Source: an uncultured Lachnospiraceae bacterium (GTDB lineage: Bacteria; Bacillota; Clostridia; Lachnospirales; Lachnospiraceae). From it: a stretch of 42,253 nucleotides of DNA. The DNA lies in the NCBI GenBank assembly GCA_947650005.1, contig CANSTU010000022.1:1-42253 (forward strand), given 5' to 3'. Below the pieces are notes generated by a model. The model did no database searches, was not told the origin of the DNA, and saw only the letters and a program-made list of their open reading frames with translations. The position numbers and the translations under genes are program-made. Each line of letters begins with the position of its first letter. Position 1 is the stretch's first letter. Positions 16,213-25,750 of this stretch are shown here, piece by piece.

Positions 16213-18081
16213 TCATTCAAATATATAAACGTACCTGTCAGGTTTCATGTTTAAAGACACCATCTCATTCTCCACCGTAAGCAGATATATGTTGTCTTCC
16301 AGCCGCTGCCAGCTTCCGCCTTCCATACTTACGATCTCCTCATCCTTTGTCCTTAAGATAAACCAAGCCGGCCCGCGCAGATCGGAAACCATGAGGTCAA
16401 TCCGCTCCCCGCTCCGATTTTCCGTGTACTTTAAGGTATAGAAATTTCGGATCCTCTCATCGCACTGTGAGGCAGTCGTTCCGGCAAAATTACGGAAAGG
16501 TTTCAAATAAAACTTCGTATTCCATTTAAAATCATGGGAAATATCCTTCCAGGTCTCATTCCCTTCTCCGGAATAAGCCACTTCGTTCATATCCACCAGC
16601 ACACTGGAATATCCCAGCGCTGTTTCCACGCTTCTCAGCCGGAAATCCTCCCGGTAGGTATACTTAAATCCATCTGTTAAAATACTTTGTTTCGTCACAT
16701 CCTCCGAAGCAAATCCTATGATCTCATTATCCCCGGTATAATCCGTGATTACAGTCCGCACTGCTGACAGCCATTCTTCCTGTAAAACGGCATCCACTTC
16801 TTCCTGGGCCATATTCCCTGTATAAAGGGATGTAAACCGGTACTCAGGCAGCGCTTCTTCCATAAATCTTCTGTCCTCTGACAGTTTTTGATCAAGAGGC
16901 GTATCCGATACGCTGATACAGGACAGGCCAGCTTCCGCCTTCTGTTCATTTAAAAGCTTCATATAGTGAACTAGCTGTTTTGGTTCCGGGAAACGATTGT
17001 CCTGATAATCAAACTGAGGCGCGATCATGCAGGACAGGCCCAGCTTATTCTGTTGATAGATGGATATTAAGTCAGGCCACACGATATCCCTGAACACCCC
17101 CTCCATGGGCTGGCCGTAGAGCCGTTCCATCTCTTCTTCATTTTCACTGGACAGGCCGGGATAGTTGGCAACGATCATGTTCTGCGCATTTATAACGGGA
17201 TAGATTTCATAATATTTCGTCTCCGTCATCATTGCGGATAAAAGGCCCAACCCCGTTACATCCTCCATGTATCCGCCGTTGACGGCAAACAGGCACCCCC
17301 ATTGTGCCTTTCCAAAGCTTCTGCGCCAGATAATGCCGGGACGCTCCTCCAATTGCACCGTTTCATCCTCCGGTATTCCCTTCATATAGGCCTTGGTTCC
17401 TGATCCTAAGATATACCAGGGAAAGGCAAGCTCCATGTCCTGTCGCTTCTCGTTTTCCTCTTCGTTCTGCGCCTGATAGATGATCTCTCCTCCAAAAAGA
17501 AATCCCTTGTAGAGGTGAATTCCCGCTACCGTTGTTTCCGCCGCCCTTATCTCTCGAATTCCCAGAAATTGCTGAAGCCGGCTGTTTCCTTCTATTATGG
17601 AGACATCCGGAAGATTACAGAAAACCAGATTGATTCCTTCCTTGACGTATCCTTCCAAACGATCCAGTTCTTGTGTCTGCTCCCAGTCCATGTTCGCAGT
17701 ATCTAAAATCATCATCTCCGGTAAAGGCTGTCCGCCCTCCTTTTCGGCTTCATACTGCCAAAGGGATCCATAGGTATACAATTCCCGTCTTGTGTATGTG
17801 GCCCATGCCTGCACTACACCTCCAATCTTCTCTGTTTCGTTTCCAATATAAACAAGATTATCCTGAAAGGACGATTCCGTTCCTTGCGCGTTCTGATGGC
17901 CCACCGCCTCCTGCCCGGCTCCTAAAACATCCCCTCTTCCTGGAAGCGTTTCCTTATCTGCGACATAGGGGTTTATTTCAAACATATTCCAGGTTTCCAA
18001 GGCAACGTTAATAAACTGGAACAGAAAAAATACAACAGCCATAATCACCGTAATTGTAAAATAATTCCGGCGCGATATCAT
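16213..18081 (-). CDS. pelA: PelA-type protein (deacetylase-domain form, DUF2194-like), membrane-anchored
   Basis: A 622-residue protein with one N-terminal membrane helix (about residues 9-28) and an extracytoplasmic body. It occupies the pelA slot between pelE and pelF, matching the Gram-positive order pelD-E-A(DA)-F-G. The body begins with an alpha/beta segment containing MMILDTANMDW and continues with CMIAPQFDYQDNRF, which resembles the first metal-binding Asp region of polysaccharide deacetylases. I cannot find a clear His-x3-x4-His partner, so activity is uncertain. The likely role is partial de-N-acetylation or processing of the exported polymer. The ribosome-binding site GGGAGC comes from the leader cassette at 18087-18120. 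Confidence 0.75.
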   Translation of the reverse strand: MISRRNYFTITVIMAVVFFLFQFINVALETWNMFEINPYVADKETLPGRGDVLGAGQEAVGHQNAQGTESSFQDNLVYIGNETEKIGGVVQAWATYTRRELYTYGSLWQYEAEKEGGQPLPEMMILDTANMDWEQTQELDRLEGYVKEGINLVFCNLPDVSIIEGNSRLQQFLGIREIRAAETTVAGIHLYKGFLFGGEIIYQAQNEEENEKRQDMELAFPWYILGSGTKAYMKGIPEDETVQLEERPGIIWRRSFGKAQWGCLFAVNGGYMEDVTGLGLLSAMMTETKYYEIYPVINAQNMIVANYPGLSSENEEEMERLYGQPMEGVFRDIVWPDLISIYQQNKLGLSCMIAPQFDYQDNRFPEPKQLVHYMKLLNEQKAEAGLSCISVSDTPLDQKLSEDRRFMEEALPEYRFTSLYTGNMAQEEVDAVLQEEWLSAVRTVITDYTGDNEIIGFASEDVTKQSILTDGFKYTYREDFRLRSVETALGYSSVLVDMNEVAYSGEGNETWKDISHDFKWNTKFYLKPFRNFAGTTASQCDERIRNFYTLKYTENRSGERIDLMVSDLRGPAWFILRTKDEEIVSMEGGSWQRLEDNIYLLTVENEMVSLNMKPDRYVYIFE

Positions 18082-18086
18082 GTTTA

Positions 18087-18120
18087 GCTCCCATCTGCGC
18101 GCAAAGACGCACTCAAATCA
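18087..18120 (-). repeat. Stem-loop/ribosome-binding-site cassette before pelA
   Basis: A 34-bp copy of the recurring leader cassette. In the mRNA sense it opens TGATTTGAGTGCG, has a short imperfect stem, and closes GCAGATGGGAGC, five bases before the pelA ATG. Opening and closing sequences are almost identical to those before plsX and rnc, although pelA belongs to the polysaccharide island. Confidence 0.65.
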
Positions 18121-18135
18121 AAATATCTCACAAGC

Positions 18136-19089
18136 TCATCCGAAAATCCTGATTAACTCCAGCGTTTCATTATCAATCACAACATCCGATTGTTTCAAAG
18201 CTTCGAGAGTCTGAAAAAAGGCAGCCTTATTTTTCATGGTAAAATACAATTTTAACTTACAGGTATAGGCAGAAAGGCTGTTTGGATACCGCTCTGCCAA
18301 CCGCTGGCACCATCGGTTCGAATCGTCAAACGCTTGGATCTCAAGCAGCCGCAGACATACGCTTTCCAAATGCTGCTCGCTAAGCCCCATGACGCGTTTC
18401 CTGTATAGATTTTCCGCTGCCTCTGCCATCATACGTACATACTTCTTCTGTTCCAAATTAGAGAAAACACCCTGTTTCAAAATGCCGTTCATATATTTAA
18501 GCAGGAATTCTTCACACTCTGTTTCCGTGGAGCCTTCTTTTCCCATTTCCTGATATACCCTCTGCACATCGATCCGAAACAGGTTCAGTTCATCGCTCAG
18601 AATGGACGCAGCATAATGGGATGATTCGGAATCTTCCGTATTTAAAGCCAGCGCTATGGACGTTAAGGAATTCTGAATCTCCCCTTTGGCTATGTTCAGC
18701 ATCGCCATACGCAGGTTCTTTTTCTCATTCACCGCAATGGCTTCCTCTATGGGGACAATATTGCGTTCCCGCTCTTCATCCGCCTTCAACTGGATTCTCA
18801 CCCGCTCTTTGCTGAAAATAACATCCTCCAGATCCACCTGGGAACGGAAGATCGTGATATAAAGCAGATACGAGCATAGAAAAAACAGGGGACCAATCAC
18901 CGGACAAAGCAGCATCACAATAAAACGGAGCAGGTATGTCCTTCTATTATCATGCAGAAATTCAACAGCTTCCTTCTTTTCTTTAAATCTGGCAGTTACG
19001 ACCACGACCATGCCCCATAGGACATAAACGACGGCCACCAGAAAATTGATGAAAAGCACGATCAGAAAAATATACTCATTTCTCGTCAA
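18136..19089 (-). CDS. pelE: PelE-like membrane protein with helical repeat domain
   Basis: A 317-residue protein with two N-terminal membrane helices (about residues 4-32 and 50-80), then a helical cytoplasmic region that looks TPR-like (for example LLEIQAFDDSNRWCQRLAERYPNS split over helices). Pseudomonas PelE has the same layout and forms the inner-membrane complex with PelD, PelF and PelG. Sequence identity alone would not identify it; the position between pelD and pelA does. The frame starts with a TTG overlapping the pelD stop (TTGA), with AAGGAGG rather far upstream inside pelD, so the exact start is uncertain. Confidence 0.78.
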   Translation of the reverse strand: MTRNEYIFLIVLFINFLVAVVYVLWGMVVVVTARFKEKKEAVEFLHDNRRTYLLRFIVMLLCPVIGPLFFLCSYLLYITIFRSQVDLEDVIFSKERVRIQLKADEERERNIVPIEEAIAVNEKKNLRMAMLNIAKGEIQNSLTSIALALNTEDSESSHYAASILSDELNLFRIDVQRVYQEMGKEGSTETECEEFLLKYMNGILKQGVFSNLEQKKYVRMMAEAAENLYRKRVMGLSEQHLESVCLRLLEIQAFDDSNRWCQRLAERYPNSLSAYTCKLKLYFTMKNKAAFFQTLEALKQSDVVIDNETLELIRIFG

Positions 19090-21272
19090 GGCAGCAACTC
19101 TGCCTCCTTTCTTATGCAGCTTTCAAAACCGGATGTCCGAAAGCGCTCCATCACATTATATGCGTTCTTTTCGTCCGTATTGGACAAGAGAATATACAAC
19201 TTTCCGTCCTTTAGCATACCCATATAATCTGTCTGGCGTATTTTGCTGTTCAAAGCGACAGCCGCTTGCTCACATTTCTGCGTCTCTGCTATGATTTCCA
19301 CTAGGGTACATTCTGTCAGTCCCTTATTGCGCGCGTCGAAAAAGGCCTTTACAAGGAGGGAAAAGGCTTCTGCCGCCAGTATATTGGTCCCTCCGATATA
19401 ACGCTGGTTTTCCAGCGCCTCCAGATAACGGCTGGCGCGTAACGTCGCATTTTGGATTAGCGCCCCCACAATCGTCAGACGGTTGGCTTCCGCCAGGGTC
19501 ATACGCTGCCACGGGATGCTCCAGATCATCAGAATCAGCTGCATTTCCTCCGCTTCATATACCGCCCCTGCCATGAGGGGAAGCGTTTCATCCATGTATT
19601 TATTAATGAAGACGCGGCGTTCTTTCAATTCATCATACATGGCTTCCATAGCAGTATATTCAATAGAGTTGCCCAGCTTTCTTGCTTCCGGGCTGGTAGC
19701 GGAAAAGAGCCTTGCATAATCTTTGTTGGCCACTGTATAGATGGCCACATCCCTGCTTTCCATCAGCTTGGACAGCACCTTGGCAGCATAGAAAAGGACT
19801 TCCTCCGGCCCATACCATTCCAAACTTGAGGTGATTTCATAGATTTTTCCCAAGCTGTCCCTCTGATTGACGAGCTGCATCTCAAAACTCTGTTTCATCC
19901 GGACGTTACTGTCATTGATGTCCGCAATATCATTCATTTTTCCCCTGAGGTACTTGATCTCTTCTTCATCTTCACTCCGAATTTCATGCAGTCTGTCCTT
20001 CATATAGCCGACCACCATTCCCAGAATAAAGAGCTGCGCCATCCAAACATAGGTGTTGTAATCCAGCAGTACCTCGAATCCAGTCCGCTGATACATTTGA
20101 CGGAAACAGTAGCCTGCCACAGACAACAGCGCGGAAAAAATCGCCTGCTGCTGTCCATGCACAATAGCAAACAAAAGCACATACAGCAGGTAAAAATCCA
20201 GACGGTCAAAATACTCGCTGCCAACCGCCCGGTTGTTCAACATAAAAAAGGGAATAAAGCATATCATATTCTCAATAAACGGAAGAAGCCTCCCCAGGAT
20301 GGACATAGCGGTATGCCACAGCCTTCCTAACCAGCTTCCTCCAGCATCCGTCCTACTGGTAAATGAGGAACTATGGCGCTTCATATATTGAACTACTTGC
20401 TCTGTTCCCTTTTCATAATTTGTGAAGATCTTCTGCCCGTATTCCTCTTGGTATTCCCGTCCGTCTAAAATCAACTGATGATGTTCCCCAACGGAATTAT
20501 CCACGAGGGATACTCCGGCTCCCATCTTTTTAATCAGCAGCTTGGCAAGCTGTTTTTCGTTGATTTCTTCCATGGAGGAGATATGGTAAAGGGGACGGGT
20601 CGGTTTTTCCTCCATAATAACCTGAAAAGCCAGTTCCACCGCGTCCTTTATGTAGAGCATGGAAAAAACGTTTCTGTCGTTGGCTGGAATTTTTCCTGTT
20701 TTTAAAGCTTCCAGGCACATTTGAAAACAAACGTCCCCCTCTTCCTGCCCCCTTTTGGGGACGCCATAAATATGATCGAGCCGAAGGATGAGGATATCCA
20801 TCCCCTGCGTCCGGCGGTAATTATCACATATACCCTCTCCCTGCGCCACCATCATGGCCTTTAATCCTGCAGGTGATACCGGTTCCGTCTCCGCAATGGC
20901 ATCCATATAGGAATTGCCATACACCTCATGGGAAGAGAAATAGACAAAACGCCCTTTCCTCAGCATGGCGTATGCTGACAGGATATTCATCAGGGCAGCT
21001 GCATAATGTACGGAATCCTGCCTGTCCCTGTGCCAGGAAAAATTCGTATCATACGCCCCCAAAAACAGCACTAGTTCCGGTTTGATGCTTTCCAGAATGT
21101 CCTTAATACTGTCGTCTTCATAGGAAAAACAGTATTTTTCGAATACATGCTTATAAGAAACGCTTTTTTCCCGTTTTCCCGTTAACAGGTAAATACGGTG
21201 ATTGCCTTTATTCAATTTATCAATGATGGCGTCCACAATCCTGCTTCCGCCGCTTATCAGCAAAACATTCAT
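19086..21272 (-). CDS. pelD: PelD c-di-GMP receptor with an N-terminal degenerate SDR domain
   Basis: 728 residues in four parts. (1) Residues 1-290 form an extended SDR/NAD-epimerase-like domain with SSHEVYG (113-119), but the glycine-rich loop is degenerate (SGGSRIVDAI) and the catalytic Tyr of YxxxK is Pro134 (Lys138 kept). (2) Membrane helices span about 325-425, followed by an acidic coiled coil to about 470. (3) A GAF-like domain spans about 475-615. (4) A degenerate GGDEF domain spans about 625-728, with KDGKL (688-692) in place of GGDEF. The I-site RQTD (679-682) stands five residues before it, exactly as in c-di-GMP-binding PelD. PelD activates polymer export when c-di-GMP is bound. 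It is the first gene of the pel operon, after a near-perfect promoter. Confidence 0.9.
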   Translation of the reverse strand: MNVLLISGGSRIVDAIIDKLNKGNHRIYLLTGKREKSVSYKHVFEKYCFSYEDDSIKDILESIKPELVLFLGAYDTNFSWHRDRQDSVHYAAALMNILSAYAMLRKGRFVYFSSHEVYGNSYMDAIAETEPVSPAGLKAMMVAQGEGICDNYRRTQGMDILILRLDHIYGVPKRGQEEGDVCFQMCLEALKTGKIPANDRNVFSMLYIKDAVELAFQVIMEEKPTRPLYHISSMEEINEKQLAKLLIKKMGAGVSLVDNSVGEHHQLILDGREYQEEYGQKIFTNYEKGTEQVVQYMKRHSSSFTSRTDAGGSWLGRLWHTAMSILGRLLPFIENMICFIPFFMLNNRAVGSEYFDRLDFYLLYVLLFAIVHGQQQAIFSALLSVAGYCFRQMYQRTGFEVLLDYNTYVWMAQLFILGMVVGYMKDRLHEIRSEDEEEIKYLRGKMNDIADINDSNVRMKQSFEMQLVNQRDSLGKIYEITSSLEWYGPEEVLFYAAKVLSKLMESRDVAIYTVANKDYARLFSATSPEARKLGNSIEYTAMEAMYDELKERRVFINKYMDETLPLMAGAVYEAEEMQLILMIWSIPWQRMTLAEANRLTIVGALIQNATLRASRYLEALENQRYIGGTNILAAEAFSLLVKAFFDARNKGLTECTLVEIIAETQKCEQAAVALNSKIRQTDYMGMLKDGKLYILLSNTDEKNAYNVMERFRTSGFESCIRKEAELLP

Positions 21273-21331
21273 TATTAAGACCCATTTGAACCATTCAGAA
21301 AATCAACAGGAAGCCGAGCATCATTTTTCTA

Positions 21332-21360
21332 ATTATAAAACATTAAATTTTGAAATGCAA
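21332..21360 (-). promoter_or_regulatory. Sigma-A promoter of the pel operon
   Basis: In the minus sense: TTGCAT, a 17-bp AT-rich spacer, then a perfect TATAAT. The predicted start near 21325 leaves a leader of about 53 nt before the pelD ATG. It lies in the 114-nt gap between the flippase gene and pelD, so pel has its own transcript besides any readthrough. Confidence 0.8.
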
Positions 21361-21386
21361 CAATGTCCAAATTCTGTTTGATTGTG

Positions 21387-22931
21387 TCAGCATTTGAATG
21401 CTTTATTATATTTTTGTAGGATCCTTCTAGCTTTTCCCGCTAACAGCTTAAATTCTTTAGTCCGGCAATAGATCGCCAGATAAACTGCGTTGGTAATGAT
21501 GAAACAGAGGATCAAACGCTGGAAGCATACCATCCAGAAGCCGCCCGCAAGGCAGCGGCACAGAAGATCCACCCCTGCCCACAGCAGAAAGGTTACGGAA
21601 GCATACAGGGCGTAGCGCATGAAATAAGGCTTGGCGGATGTCTGCAGGCGATGTTTATAGAGCATATAGGGTTCCACCCATAAGGAGGTGGTTATCGTAC
21701 TGATCGTTGTTCCTAAAAAGATACCTGCAGTTCCCATATATCTGCCAAGGATAATGGAAGCCGTCAAATTAATGCATGCTTCTGCAACAAACTTATATCT
21801 GTCATACCAGAATAATCCCATGGAATCCCGAAATACCAAAATGGCCTGACGCATTCCCATAAGATAAAAGTTCAGGCAAAGTAGTAATGTTACATCTTTT
21901 GTAAAAATATATTGTTCTCCAAAGCTGAAAGCCACAACAGAATCGATTAGTTCATACAGACAGATGGATACTAGGCCGAAGACCCATTGTCCTGCAAAAA
22001 AAGACGCCTCAAATATTTTCCGCACTCTTTCCCTGCCCTCCTGGACACCAAGATTTCCCACACTTGCCGTTATTCCCTGGAACATTTGATTTAGTATCTG
22101 GCGCACGGAACCGATGATCAGAAAGTAATTAGAATAGCTGCTTACGCTGGTAAGCCCGACAAGGGAGGATAAGAGCAGATTATCCGTATTATTGACAAGC
22201 ACGTCTCCCGCTTTATGCATGAGCATCGCACGTATATTGGTATATAGGGCTTGCTTCTCATCTTTGGGCAGCTCTTCCACATTTCTTTCCTTCAAATAGG
22301 GAAACATCCTGTCTGCCTTAAGAGAAGTAAAAAAATTTTTTAGCACCAGACAGACAATCATAATTCCCACATACAGAATAAAATTCCGGGTAAATAAAAG
22401 CGCTATAATCTGTACCAGATATTGGACAATCAGAAAAAAAGTATAGTACAAAACTCCGATATATCCCAACTGGTGAGCATCTATTAGCGTTTTTTTATAT
22501 ATAAACAAATAAGACATTACAGAATTGAGAAGATACATCAGGTAGATTATCGTCAGATACTCTATACCCTTCTGATCCTTAATTATAATATCCATAAATG
22601 GAATAACCAGAAGTCCTATCCCCAGTACAGCGCCTGCCATCAGATGGTAAAATCTCTGATGTATCTTCATTAAAGTTTTCTGCTTTTCTATATTCCCCTC
22701 AGCTATGGGTTTATACAGAGCATAGGTGGTTGCTGTTTCTGTGCTTAGTTCCGTTAGCGACAATACGTTCAATATATCCATAAAAAGGCCGTTGATTCCT
22801 ACATATTCCCTGCTGAGCATGTGGATAAACACGACCCTGGTCGCGTATCCTATCAGTATGGAAAATACCCGCGCTATCATGGCTATTGTTGTATTTTTGG
22901 CAGAGTACTCAGTCCTGCTTTTTTCAATCAC
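21387..22931 (-). CDS. Wzx-like oligosaccharide flippase
   Basis: About 514 residues with 12-14 hydrophobic segments and the N-terminal pattern of polysaccharide flippases (RVFSILIGYATRVVFI, then LSREYVGINGLF), plus a middle NNTDNLLLSSLVG segment. It would flip lipid-linked repeat units outward. A GTG at 22931 is preferred as start because GGAGG stands 6 nt upstream; an ATG 18 nt earlier has no good site. It belongs to the first half of the island and is followed by the pel promoter. Confidence 0.85.
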   Translation of the reverse strand: MIEKSRTEYSAKNTTIAMIARVFSILIGYATRVVFIHMLSREYVGINGLFMDILNVLSLTELSTETATTYALYKPIAEGNIEKQKTLMKIHQRFYHLMAGAVLGIGLLVIPFMDIIIKDQKGIEYLTIIYLMYLLNSVMSYLFIYKKTLIDAHQLGYIGVLYYTFFLIVQYLVQIIALLFTRNFILYVGIMIVCLVLKNFFTSLKADRMFPYLKERNVEELPKDEKQALYTNIRAMLMHKAGDVLVNNTDNLLLSSLVGLTSVSSYSNYFLIIGSVRQILNQMFQGITASVGNLGVQEGRERVRKIFEASFFAGQWVFGLVSICLYELIDSVVAFSFGEQYIFTKDVTLLLCLNFYLMGMRQAILVFRDSMGLFWYDRYKFVAEACINLTASIILGRYMGTAGIFLGTTISTITTSLWVEPYMLYKHRLQTSAKPYFMRYALYASVTFLLWAGVDLLCRCLAGGFWMVCFQRLILCFIITNAVYLAIYCRTKEFKLLAGKARRILQKYNKAFKC

Positions 22932-23007
22932 ATTAATCCTCCGCTTCATTTTGGCAACATTCTTTCTATACGTTCAAAGGAAAAAGCATTCCTGAAAAAC
23001 ATATCAG

Positions 23008-24717
23008 TCATTTCACTCTAACCAGCTTTTGATTTTCTATTTTGTAGATCAAATCACATTCATCTGCCAGCTGCATATGATGCGTCACCACAAGCAGCGT
23101 TTTATTCTTCCTGATCTGGCGTATGGAATTCATAATCGCTTTTTCCGTTGCCCGGTCCAGCGCTCCCGTGGCTTCGTCCATGATAAGGATTTCAAAATTC
23201 TTATATAAGGCTCTTGCCAATGCAATCCGCTGCCGCTGTCCGCCGGAAAGCGTAATTCCGTTCTCTCCGATCAGTGAGTGAATCCCTTCTGGCATTTTCT
23301 TAACTTCATCCCACAGCTGGGCGCAGATGAGAGTTTCCTTTACCCTTTCTTCGTCAACCGTATCCTTTCCTTCAAAAAAAGCCACGTTATTCTGAATGGT
23401 TTCCCCGTTCAGATAAACGGTTTGCGGAATATAACTAACTATTTCACCGATATTTGCTTTGCAGGCGCCTTCCGGATCAGAGCGGGAAACAATGTCATAA
23501 TCATCATACAAAATGGAGCCTTTCTGAGGCTGCAACAATCCCAAGACCAAATCGAGAAACGTCGTCTTTCCGACGCCTGAGGCTCCAATCACCGCAACAG
23601 AACGGCCCGCCGGGATCTCCAGGGAAACCTGATCAAAAATTTTCACATTCTCATTATAAGCAAAAGACAGGTTTTTAATGGAAAGCCCTTTTTGGAAAGT
23701 CACCTTTTTTTGTCTCAGCCCTTCTTCCTCTATTTCCTTTTCTTTGATCTTTTCGTATCTGTCCAGGCATTCCTTCAAGATTTCATAAGATTTTCTGGAA
23801 AACTCCACATTGCTTAATCCTCTTATCATATTAAATGCCATTGGCATAACCCTGGCAAATGCTATTACGTATATGAGCATGGTTCCCATAACAAGTGTCA
23901 GATTTTTTCCGATACACAGGAAAATCCCAAGGATGGCAAACAGAACCGTCACCAGAGAATTCTGCATTATCGTTCCGATACCGTAACTTTTATATCTGAA
24001 TTCGCTCTGCACCTGTGCATAGGCCCTGCTCGCATCCTGATATTTCTGCTGGATATGTACAGAGCGGTCGTCAATTTTCAACTCCTTAAAAACGCCGTAC
24101 GCAACCGTAACCTGTGAATTAGTCTTAATTGCACAGGCCCTGCATTTCTCGCCGTAAGCCTTCATCCTTGTATGATACAGAAAATAGAGCCCCGCTATGC
24201 CCACAGCCAGCAGCATGCTGATGAGGAGCCCCGGCCATCTGGATGTCCAAATCATTACCGCAAGATATCCTCCCATAATGATAACATCCGTGCATATTTC
24301 AATGCATTCAGTCATAATATTTACGCAATTCATGGTATCACTGCGAGTAATCGTCAACGCCTGTACCGCGCTTTTATGGTTATGATCCTCCAAATCTTCC
24401 TTTATGAGGACCTCATAGATCTTCATAGACAGATTGTGCATACTGTCATATACAAACCGGCTGGATAATTTACATTTATAATATTCAAAGAAAAGCTTCA
24501 ACAAGGATATGATTCCCATTAAGAGAGTAAACAAAACCGTTGCTCTCGAGGCATGGCCGTCGCGATCCACCATTTGGATAATATAAATCACCATGGAATA
24601 GCTGAAAATATCCATCCCCGGATTCATAAGGCTAAACAGGATCAACAGCCGCCAGGATTTTCGTTCTTTTTTTCCTAAAATTCCTGTTAGATATTGAAAC
24701 ATTTCCATCCTGCACAT
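23008..24717 (-). CDS. ABC transporter, fused permease/ATPase, PglK-like glycan exporter or flippase
   Basis: 569 residues: six membrane helices (to about residue 310) and an ATPase domain with Walker A GASGVGKTT, Q-loop IPQTVYLNGE, signature LSGGQRQRIALARAL and Walker B ILIMDEATGALD. The size and permease type match half-transporters such as PglK, which flips lipid-linked oligosaccharides. In this setting a glycolipid or oligosaccharide substrate is likely, but peptide export cannot be excluded. Three in-frame starts lie within 16 nt; the one at 24708 has better ribosome-binding-site spacing. Confidence 0.85.
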   Translation of the reverse strand: MCRMEMFQYLTGILGKKERKSWRLLILFSLMNPGMDIFSYSMVIYIIQMVDRDGHASRATVLFTLLMGIISLLKLFFEYYKCKLSSRFVYDSMHNLSMKIYEVLIKEDLEDHNHKSAVQALTITRSDTMNCVNIMTECIEICTDVIIMGGYLAVMIWTSRWPGLLISMLLAVGIAGLYFLYHTRMKAYGEKCRACAIKTNSQVTVAYGVFKELKIDDRSVHIQQKYQDASRAYAQVQSEFRYKSYGIGTIMQNSLVTVLFAILGIFLCIGKNLTLVMGTMLIYVIAFARVMPMAFNMIRGLSNVEFSRKSYEILKECLDRYEKIKEKEIEEEGLRQKKVTFQKGLSIKNLSFAYNENVKIFDQVSLEIPAGRSVAVIGASGVGKTTFLDLVLGLLQPQKGSILYDDYDIVSRSDPEGACKANIGEIVSYIPQTVYLNGETIQNNVAFFEGKDTVDEERVKETLICAQLWDEVKKMPEGIHSLIGENGITLSGGQRQRIALARALYKNFEILIMDEATGALDRATEKAIMNSIRQIRKNKTLLVVTHHMQLADECDLIYKIENQKLVRVK

Positions 24718-24732
24718 TCCTCGTTTTCTATT

Positions 24733-25725
24733 TCATTTAAATCTATTTTGCAGTTTCTCACACATACGCCGGAATAAATCTCTAACCGACTGATTAAAAC
24801 GGTCCCATCCGCCACATCGATATAACGCAAATCGCTCTTGAAGGATCCGCTTTCCATCCCCATATTTGCGTGCGAGCTGATATCTGCGTCTTATCTTCCA
24901 ATATTGGATCCGTTTTTTTCCTTTTTCATCCGTAATACCACAGATCTGCGTGATCTCATCAACCATCATTTCATAGAGCTGGTATTTCCGCTCCTCTTCC
25001 TCCCGAGACAGAGCCCTGCGGGAATGGCTTCCTTTCCGGCAGCACACGCCGTACAGTTTCTGTTGAATCGTGGGGCATTTGTGAAAAAACAGAAACGGCA
25101 ATAGCATTTGAAAGTTCTGCCCCACATCGTATTCCGGGATATGCCGATTGGAATATATTTCAAAAAAGCGCTCTGATCTCAGCATATAGCAACCGCAACA
25201 GACAAAGGTCCTGCCCTCCAGCATATCCCAGAACAAATCTTCTTTCTCTAGATCGCCGCTTTGTTCTTCCCTTTCGGCCGCTGTCCCATCTTCCGCATGA
25301 AAATAATAGGATAGGGTCCTGACGCACTGATACGCTGGATTCTCCTGCAAAAACGACACTCTTCTTTTTACGGATTCCGGCTCCAGCACGTCATCGCCGT
25401 CAGGCCAGATCAGATATTCGCCCGTTACATAGGGCAGTCCACGGTTCAATGCGGCCGAAGCGTTTTGGTGTTCTGCGCGTATAATATGGTATTCATATCC
25501 CCTCGTCGCAAATTTGCAACAATAATCCTCTGCCACCTTTACGGTATCATCCTCGGAACCGTCGTCCACCAGGATCATTTCAATCTGTCCATAGGTCTGC
25601 TTCAAAACGGAATCCAGCATCTGAGGCAGGTACGACGCACCATTATAAACAGGAGTCACAACGGAAACCAGCCCTTTTTTGAATTGATATCCCATCATTC
25701 GTCTTTCACCAACAGCACTAGCCAT
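24733..25725 (-). CDS. GT2 glycosyltransferase
   Basis: A GT-A enzyme of up to 330 residues with VSVVTPVYNGASYL, MILVDDGSEDDT and the metal site WPDGDDV, then the usual C-terminal variable region. It would add one sugar to the lipid-linked repeat. The acceptor and donor cannot be read from sequence. Start is either the ATG at 25725 or a downstream ATG near 25698; neither has a strong ribosome-binding site. It lies 25 nt after the iron-sulfur protein gene. Confidence 0.88.
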   Translation of the reverse strand: MASAVGERRMMGYQFKKGLVSVVTPVYNGASYLPQMLDSVLKQTYGQIEMILVDDGSEDDTVKVAEDYCCKFATRGYEYHIIRAEHQNASAALNRGLPYVTGEYLIWPDGDDVLEPESVKRRVSFLQENPAYQCVRTLSYYFHAEDGTAAEREEQSGDLEKEDLFWDMLEGRTFVCCGCYMLRSERFFEIYSNRHIPEYDVGQNFQMLLPFLFFHKCPTIQQKLYGVCCRKGSHSRRALSREEEERKYQLYEMMVDEITQICGITDEKGKKRIQYWKIRRRYQLARKYGDGKRILQERFALYRCGGWDRFNQSVRDLFRRMCEKLQNRFK

Positions 25726-25750
25726 ACGAAAGATAATTTTCCCTTTCCTT

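Noticed and set aside
21273-21386. c-di-GMP riboswitch in the pelD leader
   Set aside because: The leader after the predicted start is only about 53 nt, too short, and I see no conserved riboswitch core.
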